A stretch of 64,000 bases of DNA from Monarcha castaneiventris obscurior. Taxonomy: Eukaryota > Chordata > Aves > Passeriformes > Monarchidae. Position numbers and translations under genes: made by a program. Below the pieces are notes generated by a model. That model worked only from the letters and a program-made list of their open reading frames with translations. It was not told where the DNA came from and searched no databases. Of this stretch, positions 16,325 through 28,000 are shown piece after piece. Position 1 is the first letter of the stretch. Each line of letters opens with the position of its first letter. The stretch covers positions 15,282,001 through 15,346,000 of the forward strand of contig JAMPIT010000856.1 of assembly GCA_026261815.1 (NCBI GenBank), written 5' to 3'.

Positions 16325-19051
16325 GTACGTCTGGCGGCCCATTCGTCCCGGCGTCAGGACCGGCACCTTCTCTTTACTTGCGCTTGGCGCGCCGTTTGTG
16401 CGGTCTGTGTTTTCCTCCGTGCCGGTTCTGGGAAGGGCGGAAGGTTTGTGCTCCCTCTGGGGCTTGGCCGGGCGGAGATCCCGGGGCCCGTCCTGTGCGG
16501 CGGCTCTGGCTGGAGCCCGCGGGCAGAAGCGCTTATTTTTCCTTGAGGTTGTTTAACTCGGGTGCTCCTTTTACAATATTTTAGACAGAAGTGGTATAAT
16601 TCTCCAAAGTGTCGTTCCCGCCGGACGTACTGGGCCGTGGGCGCAGCAGCCCCGCCTGTCCTGGGCCCGCGCCGGAGCCGTTCCCGGCCGGAGCCGTTCC
16701 CGGCCGTGCCCAGCGCGGGGCTCGGGCTGCGCCCCCCGTGTGCCCGGAGGCCCGCAGAGCTTCGGACCGGTTCGTGCTGAGCGCCTGGAAAGGAGCTCAG
16801 CGCGGCTTCAGAGGGAGCGGTTTCTCATGAGAAAGCATTACACTCTGCACGGGTTTTCTTTTCAAGGTTTGATACAGAATCTGTTGGTGAACCTTTTGTT
16901 TTGCCATGTAGTGCTTGTCTCATTTTATTCAGCGTTTACAGCCAGTGCTTTAAACTAGAGAGTAAGACAAGATGTGCCTCAGTTTTAAAAAGAGCTCGTT
17001 TTAAACAGGGAGTGGTACTTCAGCTGTACAATTGCTGCAACGGTGCATTAAGCAGTCTTGTGTAATATCTGACCTCTTGGTTTGGGCAGGAATTACTCTT
17101 TGCACATAACAGTTTTGCAGATCATACCTGTTATGAAATATGACCCTAATTTCCGTAGAAGACCATGAGACCAAAAGTTAGTACCGTTTTTCTTGAAAGT
17201 AAATGAAATAATTTTAATCACATCATATTTTTTTCAAGAAACAGAAAGGTTAAGTGATCAAAGCATGTAGCTTGTACCAGTGATCATGTAGATCTGCTTC
17301 TAACCCCGACAGAGATTTCTTTCCTAGTTTTAGGGAAGTCACTTATGTCTTTACAATTTACTTTCCTCAAATATATCGAGATTACTAGGTTTGCTGCAAT
17401 TTTAGTATTGTCTGTATGTGTTACATACTTTTTTAAGATTGGTATTTCATTGTCTGGTATAATGAAAAGCTTAAGAGGAAACAGAAGAGCTCTGGGTGTT
17501 TTAAAATTTTCTCCTTTTGCAGTTTCATTAAAGCTTTGGCTTAACTCCATTTTCATCCACATGTGCAGATCCATTCTTCCATGAGAAGATGGTTTTAGTC
17601 TGCCATCTGCTCATTTGGACATGCTTACATGGTTCAGGATTCTCTGCCAACGTTTTAAGAGTTCTAAGAGTTTCTTGGAACTCCAGTCATGCAGCAGTAT
17701 TACCTAACAGTGAAGAGGAGATGCTTCCTCTCTTGACAATTCCAGGAAAAAGGGAAATGAAGGATTTTTTTTTTATGCTGGAGCAGTTGGCTCTTTTTTT
17801 CTGAGCAGCAGCAAAAGCACTTGCGTTCTTTTAAAAAAATGTATTACTGTCCTTAGTCACATTTCATCTATTCTCAGATTGTGAAAATTCTTATCTACTC
17901 CTGTCCTGTCCTGTCCTGTCCTGTCCTGTCCTGTCCTGTCCTGTCCTGTCCTGTCCTGTCCTGTCCTGTCCTGTCCTGTCCTGTCCTCTCCTCTCCTCTC
18001 CTCTCCTCTCCTCTCCTCTCCTCTCCTCTCCTCTCCTCTCCTCTCGCTTTGAAATAAAAACTAGTGTACTTCCTGGGAGCTCTACAGATGTAAACAGAAC
18101 ATCTGAAGCTTGCCAAGAACACTCTGTCCAGACATGGAGGTTAGAAAATTCCAAAAGCATGGGAGGAAGGGATCAAAGGGTTGTGTGTTAACAATGTGCT
18201 GCTGAACAAATTTTATCCCTCTTTATACTGAATGCAAAGCCAAAAGCATATTAGTTAGCATGACTTCACCTACAGATTTACCAGAATTTTAAATGCATCA
18301 CATCCATTTGTAGTGATATGAAAGCTGGTAGCCATATCTTAGGCATTAAGTAGCTACATTGGTAAAAAAATCTTTGAGACACTTGACATTTTTAAGTCTG
18401 AAATGAATTATTTCATCTGTTTTCAGTTTACCTAGACAGCTATGCTTAGGGACATGAAAGCTGCATTATTTTCCTTCTCCAAAGTTGTGCTAGTTATATC
18501 ATGATTAGGCATGTTACAACTTTTAATTATTTAGTGCTTTAATGAATCTGCATTCTGTTGGAGCAATGCTCAGAGTTCTTTGCTATTTTTTTTTTTTAAG
18601 AGGGTGATACTCAGATTGTCGAGGTACTGGTGATAGGGAAAACACTTTAGTCAATAGATCAGACACTTCATTTTTAAATTCTTTTAGTTATCTGAGTGGA
18701 ATCATAGGGCTTTGGTGACAAAGTCACTGATTTTGGTCTAGTGCTTACCCTTTTAATTGCTCACATACTGGCAACTTTCCTTTTCTAGTAGCTAAAGAGA
18801 GTAGGTCCACTGCCAATGTCAGTCCCATATCCTCTGTAATGAAAATTTTGCAGAGAAGTCTTCTAGATCATTTCTATTCTCTTTATTCTTCTACATGTTT
18901 CATTGTTCCATGAGCTAATTCTTGGGGGCAGAGGTGGGAAACAGGTACAGCAGGGGATCTGAGTTCTAACATCTAGCAGAGTGGTAGGAAAAACGACATC
19001 TTTACCTTAACTGAGACAGGGATATAAGCTTATTATGTTTTCTGTTGGCAG
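16325..19051 (+). other. IL4R: IL4R 5' UTR intron (inferred)
   Basis: Lies between the proposed non-coding exon donor after 16324 and the acceptor before 19052. CpG-rich up to about 16.8 kb, then AT-rich. Apart from the pentanucleotide array at 17901..18045 I recognise no repeat, and no coding exon. Confidence 0.4.
17901..18045. repeat. Pentanucleotide satellite (CTGTC)17 then (CTCTC)12
   Basis: Seventeen perfect CTGTC units (17901..17985) switch abruptly to twelve perfect CTCTC units (17986..18045). All pyrimidine except the G of the first unit, so the second half is a pure homopurine/homopyrimidine tract. It lies in the inferred IL4R leader intron. Long open frames on the minus strand here encode only the repeat. 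Confidence 0.97.
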
Positions 19052-19093
19052 AATTGCAGCAGTTTTTCCTACTGAACCTGACCAGTGTCAATA

Positions 19094-22000
19094 ATGGCAA
19101 GACTCCCAAGTGCTGCACCATATACCCTGTGGATCTTTTTCTTTTCATATACAACAAATGAAGGTATGTTTGTCAATATTTTAAACTATTATACTGAAGT
19201 TTCTATTGACAGCATTTTTCCACAACCACTAGGTAACGCTGTTACTATTAATTAACTACTATAAAATTTGTAACTTGAAATGTCAGAAATATCCCTGTAG
19301 TAGAAAAAATTCTTAGATTTTTTTTTCTTTATATTGACATTTTCTGTGTGGGCAAGAAAAATTAGAAATTTGCAGAAAGGAGAAACAGGTTTGGAAAGCC
19401 ACCTCCTCCTTCCCCGCTGTCTGATATGCACTGGACACCTCACTGTGAACAAGGTCTCAACATAGCCCAGGCAGCTCTGCAGGAAGGTCCAGTGTCCCCT
19501 GGCTGCTGCGCCTTGCTGGTGGAACCACGACGGATCTGTGCTCCTGGAACTGCGCCTGCAGAGCTGCTGTCAGTTTGTGCTCTCCAAAGTCTGCGGTGAC
19601 TGAGCTGGAAAACAGCTGTCTGGGTTAGAACAGATTTGTCAGGCTCTGTCTGTAGGACATTGCAGCTCTGACTGGCACCTGCACAGGGGCAGACAAGGGA
19701 CAGGATGTCCAGTGCGTCCCTTGCCACCGCTCTGCCAGCCTGCAGATGCGTCGAGTCCCAGTGCTGCTGGTTCCTTAAGGGTTATTTCATGACGCTTAGT
19801 TGGCAGAAGCTGAATATAAACATGGGTTGTTTTCCTTGCATTTTTTATGATGTTTGATTATAAATACAAATGAGATATAGATACTAATGGTTTTCAATAA
19901 TGCGTTTTTATTTTCTGGAAAATGAATCTCACACTTTGCTTTTTGTATTTTTTTTAAGTAGTTCTACAGTGGTCTATAGTTTCTTAGGTCTAATTTTGTT
20001 TTGTTTTATGAAGCAAACCAAAATAGTTAAAAGACAATTTAAAATACCCTGTCTCTAAAAAGGAAGGTTTATTAGTTACTGTCTTACGTACTATGAAATA
20101 GTGCAATTTGAATTAATGAGAAGGATCAAGGTTTGCAAGAGCACATTGGTGGGCTTGTCTGATCTAGGTAATCCCACCATTTCATTTCTGTAAATGATCT
20201 TTATCAAAGTTTAATTTTATAGTGTTTTCTTTGGGTTCATTTGCCTAGTTAACTATGCGTTTTAAGTTTCTTCATCATCGTTGTACTCTTTGAGGATTAA
20301 AAAAGAAATTCAGTATTTCAGTTCCCTTTTTTAACTACACAAACTCAAAACAAACCCTGTACCGTATATGGTTTCAAAAGGAAATTCTCAAATATCTGAG
20401 CTTTTTAAAAAAAATAGGGGTACCAGAGATGGAAAAGCAAGAAGGTGACAGGAAGAGAGCAGAAAATATAATTCAGAGTTCTGAAAAGACATGAAGGCAC
20501 TGAATTGCAAGATAAAATAAAACTGTTAGTCATCATAGCTTAACACAGCAGGAAGAGCTTCATTTAATTGAAGTATTCTTGAAAGTGTAAGATGATTAAC
20601 ACATTGAAAAATAATGTCGTTCATCTTTAAGGGCCTTAAATTTATAGCACTTCTGTTAAAAGTACATTTTAAAGTGAAAAAAGGAAACTAGCAATAAAAT
20701 TACAAATGGCAACCAAATATAAACAACATCAACAGGATAATGATTATTGTAAAATAAAAAAGAGTGTGACTGTTAAAGTGTTGCGGAAGTTTGACTTGCT
20801 GCTTTTTTGACAAGTTTTAAAGAATTGGGTCAGAAAAAAAAGGAACCTAACATGCTACTGCCATCCAGAAAGGATATAATAGCAATAGTTCTTATCTACA
20901 AGATAAATATGTAGCCTTAGTAACTAAACCAAAACATTTTCTAAGTATTTGAACACTAATGAAACCGTGAATTGCAGTCAGTTCTAGGTTTATAAGCGGT
21001 CAATATATCAGGCAACTTAGAATCCAAATTTTATAGATCCCATTGTGATATATATCATGACCACTAAAAGGTATCTGACCATCACATTTTACACTTGCAG
21101 ATCCTGTACTGTAGCAGACTATGCACAAGTTGGATCATAATAAATAATGCAAGTGGACTACAGAAAAACAGAAATGTAGGGAAGATAAAATGAAATTGGG
21201 TACTTTCAGCAAAAAAAGCTTGGGAGGAATAATCTGAAATTTAGATACCCGTTGGAAGGAATAAGCCTTTGAAGCAGAAGTGGCTGAAGGACAGCAACCT
21301 TGCAGGATGTGAATTGTTGGCAACTGAGTCTTGAATTTGCAATGTAAATGACCAGCATGGAGAGTTGGTAATGCACTGGGCCATGTACACAATATTTGGT
21401 CTTGTATAATTGCCACAGAAAACCTTCTAGCAAAATCCCTTTGGAAATTCTCAGAAAATCTTAATTAATAGGATTCAAAAAAACAGTTAAAGCTATTTTA
21501 ATTTTTTTACAGGAAATTGACATGTAAAGCAGAAAAGGATGTATATTTGTACAGCCTGTGCAAGAAAAGGGAGATACTGTTTTTATTTACCTGTGAAAGA
21601 GAAGTCAAACATCAGAAAAGGCAAATAATTGTCTTGGATGATAAAAGTATTAGCTATTTCTGACTGCTTTGCTGAGAAATGATCACATTCCAGTGTCCAG
21701 TACCATGGTTGGCACACTGTTAGTCCAAATAACAGCATGCCCTTACTGTCACCTAGCTTCTCCTCTTCTGTTCTATGTATCACTCATATGGAGCACATTG
21801 AAATAAAAGAAAGCAAGGCTGGAAGCGGTACTGAGGATTGTGTGTTCTGTTTCCGCTTCCAGTTCTAACAAAGATATTTTTACCAGTATATTCTATTTTT
21901 TGCTTAAATACTGCCAGTGAAAATAGTTATAAATTTGGAGTGCAGAGACTTTGGGCTTTCATGTACTTCCTCGGTGCCTGGCTCAGTGTGACTCCTAATC

Positions 22001-25000
22001 TCTCCTGGGTCTTGAATGCTCTCATAACAATGACAAGCAGAAGACACAACAGGAAGTACTGAGTGCAGTGAAGTAAAGGTATATACCAGAAGAAAGTCTG
22101 TGGCAGGACGATCTTCTAAAGTTGTGCATTTGGGAAGCTTAGAACCATTGTAGGTAAAGCATGAGTCATGACTGTAAGCAGTGATCCTGCTCTGACTGCT
22201 AATTATCTGCATTTTGGGTTTTGAACCTTTTGTATTTAATAGGTGGGATGATGCTGTTTTGTAATTTAATGTTGATGTGTTTGAAATAGAGGTATTGGAA
22301 TCGGATTTTCTGTTCTTGGAAGTCTGCGTTGGCTGAGATGTGCCTTTCTGTCGCAATATTACTACTGCAGACTCTTCCTCTCCAGGACCGTAGCTGTTGT
22401 CTCCAGAAAGGTGGAGACAGTCTGAGTGCCACTCTTTACATTTACCCAGACACAAAAAATAACAGTGTTTTCACTTAATTTGTAGGGGTGTGGCAGCTCT
22501 GTTCAGATGGAAAAGTTAATGTTTCTGCTTAGTCCAATAGTCTTCTGATTCTCTTGCTTCTCATTGTATGCTGCTTTTCTCTAGTTATGACTGCAGGACA
22601 CATACAAGAATTTGCATGCTTCACTGACTATGACAAAGAGCTGGTTTGTCACTGGAAGGTGCCTGCACAAACCAATTGCTCCAAAGAATTCCTGCTCTGC
22701 TACAGCAAAGAAATTTCTTCTGTGTCGTAAGTACTTAATAAGATGTTACAGTGCCATTGTTAGAGCTTCATGTATCCTGTAGCCACTATTTGCTTTAATT
22801 CCCTCCCTCTACTGTGGGTGTCTGAGACAAAATGTAGTTCAGATTATTCCTCTTAAAGTAAAATGGATTATTTTCCTTTTAAGTAAAATGGGTTTCTGCA
22901 ATTAACAGCACTCTCTGTTCGGTGGTCTATTCTTCTGTGGAACTTTCTGCACTCTTAGTACAGAGGGATCAAGTCCTACTGGTAGGAGTGGTAGGGCTCT
23001 TAGAAGTTTACAAAACCTTAACTTCATGTAGAATGTTACCTTCTTCATGAGAAATCTTATGTGATTCACCTCTCTGTAGTCTGTGTGAAGGATACTCTCT
23101 GCTGGAGTGCAGGTGATTGTCTCTGCATACAGTCTAACTCCATGTTCAGGCACAGACTATTGTCCCTGTTCTGAGCAGGGCCAGTCATCATCTCTTACAA
23201 AAGAAAATGCGTCTGGTTTCTCCTGTTCCTCTCTGTATGATTTCACCACACTGACATTCAAATAACCTCGCTCATACACTGCAATAAGCCTGTTCCTATA
23301 CTAACAAGCTGTTAGTATGTTCCTTTAGAGGCTGAAGTGTGACGAAGGATGGTATTTGGGATCAATCCTTAGCCTTTCTGTCAAGTTTTTCATTTGTGCG
23401 ATACAGATATCCAGGGGATGTCTAGGGAGGGTGGGTTGTTTGGGGATCTCAGTTTTGCTTTGGAAACATTTCTGGGAACTGACTTGTCCCAGGCTTTGAT
23501 TAGTTCTGCATGTTGGTAAACTTGATTTCACCTTTTCAAGGAATAGTGTGTCACATTCTCTTAAACATCCCATGATTTTGTGCCTGTTTTTCAGAAGCAT
23601 GTGTGTTCCTGAGAATGAAAAAGACAGTTTAAGGTGCACTTGCACAATATATCCAGATTATTTTGTATCAGGCCTTACATATATTCTAGCCCTACAATCC
23701 AATGGGACTGATATGTGGAATTACAATGTTACACCAGCCCTTGTTGGTAAGAAATTGTCTACTTTGTCACTGGCACACCTGGTTCCAGGCTTTGCAATTC
23801 TAGCTAACTTCTCGTTCATGTCACCAGAACAGTTTTTGCTTATCAGAGGTGGAAAGCGTCATGGTAGCTTAAATGCAAAATCAATTTGTCTTAGCCAGCT
23901 GATTCTGGATGAGATTCTTAAGAAATGAATATGATGGGGAAAGCAGAGAGTGATTCTTCCTCCAGCTGTACCCTCTCAGCTGCAAGCCAGCAGGAGTTTG
24001 GGGGTTTAGATTATCATTAGTGCATTTTATTTGTGGTTTACAGGATGAAGAGGACTCATGCTGCTTTCAGTTTCTAGAAAGAAACTACTGAAATTCCTCC
24101 CATTCCTGTCTCTGTTGTACTCAGATTTTTCATGCTGGTTGAATCATGCAACATAAGCAGAAGGGTTTTTACAGTAATTGCTTTTGGATTTTAACAGCCA
24201 GTGATAAAAAGTTAAAGAGACTGCTCCTAAACAGGACAGAGTGTAGACACAGTTCATGTCTTTGCCTAGGACCCCAGTTTGGTCAGAACAGTGCGCTTGT
24301 TGGTTACGCCTGTCACATTTTGAACACTTAGAGAAACCATTTGAATACCTTAGGCAGGCTGAGGAGCTGGTTCTCTTCAGAATACTTGATTGATGCTGCT
24401 GCTTATCTGCCAAATAAGCAGAAGCCCACATTGATTTCCAAGAGACAGGAAGCCAGGACAGCTTGGTTGCGACACTGGAACTCTGTGCCCACCCTGCCAC
24501 ACAGCTGCTACTGTCAGGGCGCAGGTTGTTCCCGTTTCTCCAGGGTGAAAGCTGCATCCAGTGCACCAAAAGGCCATGCCTGCAGTTTGTTCAGCCAGCT
24601 TGAAGAATCAGTGCTTGTTAATGAATACCCTGAAGTTGCTCTGGTTTGGCCTCTCTGTCCTTGTGCTACAGCACAGTGAAAAGGGCTAAGTGCATAGACT
24701 GCAGTGATATTCTGGTCTCTGGTGAATACTTCTCTCTCTGCTTCTCTCTATCAGTACTCCCCTATTACCCTGTTCTGTATCTTTTAACATGCAGTTAAGC
24801 CAAGGGCCCCCAAAAATCTTGCCATTGAGAAAGCTGAAAATGGTAACTTCAATCTGAGTTGGGAGGAGAGCTACTCTCCTCCATCCTTGCTCTCTGGACA
24901 GCCAGTCATCTATGAAGTAAAATACTGGAGGAAGCAGCACCCGACAGAGGTAAGAGACACCCAGTCTCTTCATTTTCTGTCTCCAGAGCTTTCATGTTTA

Positions 25001-28000
25001 AAAAGTCCTCTAAAAAGACACTTCATGAATAATAGTATAAGGGCTAGCAAGAGCAAGTCCCACAGTGTTCCTGATTACACACTTGCCACAGTTCACTTTG
25101 CCCCCAGGATCGTTCAGCTAAATATCAGAGAATTGAAACTCTTCTGAATGCCACCCCAAAATAGTCTGCTGCTTGCAGTAGACAGGGCAGAGGTTGAAAA
25201 TACAATGCTTATCTTCCCTGAACTTCATTTGATCCTTAGACATCAGGAAGCTGGGTGTTGGTGGTTTTGTGGGGCAGGTGAGGCACTTCAAACACCCTTC
25301 TGAATAATCCAGCGTTTCTGGGCGGGGCCTCTTCTGGTAGAGGAAGAACATGCATGGGGGCATGTAACAAATACCACCTACTGATGACATGAACTGCGAT
25401 ATCATATACAGTCATTCATTTGTTCATTTGTGAAAGGTCACTGAAACACATAAAACTATTGATAATTAGTTGCTGTCACTAACCCTTCATCTTATAAAGA
25501 AATCAGAGTGAACTTTCTCACTTTCTTTTCAGATTTCTGTAAAAGCAATTAACTACCAGACAAAAAGCTTTGAGATTACTGCAAGCTCCTTGAAGAGAGG
25601 CTATGATTACATTGCAAGTCTCAGGTGTAACTACACAGACTACCCAGCCTACTGGAGTGAATGGAGTGAAGAAGTTGAATTTCACTATGGTAATAGTGTC
25701 AGAAATAGCAGCTTGGTAAAAGGATGGTATAGTCTTACATACTCTGCTGCTCTCTTGGAGGAGAGCTATGGACTCATCATCTTCATAATTTTGAATATAA
25801 TGTGAATACTTCTGTAAAGGCTTCCAAAGACACTAAACATAGACAGGCAACTCCTTTGGAAACTAAGGAAGAGAAGACCAAGGGAGGTTGGATTGCTTAG
25901 CCTTGTGAAAAAAAGGCTGAAAGATGTGTTTATTCTCTATAAATATTTCATGAAGTAGACAACAGGGAAGTAGAAGAGATATTTGAACTAAACAGCAACA
26001 TCAATGTGAGAGCAAGTGGGTATAAATTAACAATATATATATATAGGCTGCAAATTAAGTGGTATTTTAACCATCAGAGGTCTGAGGGTTTATAAAAACC
26101 CCTGAAGAGCAACAGAGAGAACAAGAAACATAGCTGCACTACAATGACAATAAATAATAATGCCATTTTAGGCACTGTGTGATAGGCTTTGTCCTTGAGG
26201 GCTGACAGTTGCCTCACAGAACACATTGGCTCTCCCAGCTCCTGACATGCCCAGTAGCTGACCACAGTACCTGCACCAGACAGTCTCTGACACACCACAC
26301 ACCATCGCTACTGGCAGCTGTGGGGGTCTGTTGTTTATGCGCTGGAGGCTTTGTTTTAAATCCTCTAAAAGAGCATTTTTTTAAGCTGCAGCAGAGCAGC
26401 AATGAATTTGGTATTGCCAGTGCTTGCATTTAGATGCACGTTCACATGTAAATATTTGCTTGTTTAACAGATTACCAGGTGACAGCTGAAGACATTCTGC
26501 AGATGGCTGTGCCCACATCCTGCATACTGATCATGGCAGGATCCGTCATTTGTTACTTCTGTTTTACCAAGTATGTATCCTGCTTCTTACAGAGTTTATA
26601 GAGTAACAGTTTATACGGATATCAGTATTGCTATTGATTAGCCAAATGTCTGGTAGCACAGAAATCTAATATTTTGGGTTTTCTCAGCACCTTTATCTAG
26701 CTGTCTGTGAGCAGAGATTTTATAAACACAAGTCAGTTGCACACTGTCATTTTCTGAATAGTCTTTATTAACCTTACTAGAATAGGCTTGTTATTATAGG
26801 GGGCTGTCAGTTTTGGACCCTGGTCTTTGCTGGAGTTCAAGTAATGATGGCTAAATATCTTTATTTCTTTTAAATTTTTTTAAATGGTAATGTGAAAGTG
26901 AGATCCTGTCTGTTTCACACATCACTTTAAACATGATTAGAAGAACAGGTGACTGTCATTGTGCAGAGCAGTCACATACCAAACATATAAACATCTTTGC
27001 ACTGGTTTAATGAAAAGCAGGAGATGCACAAAATGAACACTTTCTGTTGCTGCAATGCCTAAGAGGGAAAGGAGAACAGAAGAGAGAATGTACACCGATT
27101 AAGCCCAAGTGCAGTCAAAAAAAAAATTTTCGTTCTTCTCTTGCAGAGTGAAGAAAGAATGGTGGGATCAAATCCCAAATCCAGCAAAGAGCCATTTGGT
27201 TGTAAAAAATGTTAAGGTAATTAAAAAGCTTTGCAAAAAATACTTCTTCCTGATCATCAGAAGTAGAATATGTAATAAATTCTATTGTCTATCTAGTGCA
27301 AGGGATACTAAATACAATTCATATGAGTCCTAAATCTCATTGTATCTTTATTAGTTTTCAGTTATGTGCTACTTTGATGAAATTAAGTTCCCTTTCCATG
27401 ACTTAAAGCAGAGTCATATGGATCAACAAATGTAAGTAAGATTAAAAAAAAAATCCTTCTGTTTTACAGCATAAAATTTTTTCCTGTAACATAAACATTA
27501 ACTGTCCTTTCCTTTTGACTTCCAAAAACAGAAGTTGCAAGAACTGTCTGGCTCGAAGTTTGTCGAGCCAAAACTTCAAGGGAAAAGATAACATCAGAAA
27601 TGTTGAGAAGTCTTGCAGTTGCCACAGCAAGTCTGGAGAGTGGTTGCCAAAAGGCAGCAGTTCAGTTTTAACCCCTGATACAATACCAGTTGAAGAGTCT
27701 ATAGAAATCTGTGTATGTTTAACAGACAGTGAAACTGAGAGCCTGGAAGAAACTGGCAACCAGATCACCATGTTTGAGCCTTGTGAGAGCAGCATCAATG
27801 ATTTCAGAGAGCAGCCTGAACACAATGAGTTACTAGCTAACATGTTTGATGAACTCCTGGCAGATGAAAATAACATGCAAGACAATAAAGGCTCAAACAT
27901 CTCAACAGCTGAGAGGAAAACCTTAGAGAATGTTGGGTCAGAAAATCCATCACAGCGAAATCCAAAAGAAAGTGCAACTCAGGGTCAGCAACCATGTGAT

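Noticed and set aside
15449..16584. Overlapping long Pro/Arg/Ala-rich open frames on both strands (up to 337 codons)
   Set aside because: They are open only because the 17-bp GC-box repeat has few stop codons in any frame. All frames look alike and none resembles a protein.
17891..18160. Minus-strand frames coding for repeated GEERR and TGQDR
   Set aside because: Direct translation of the pentanucleotide satellite.
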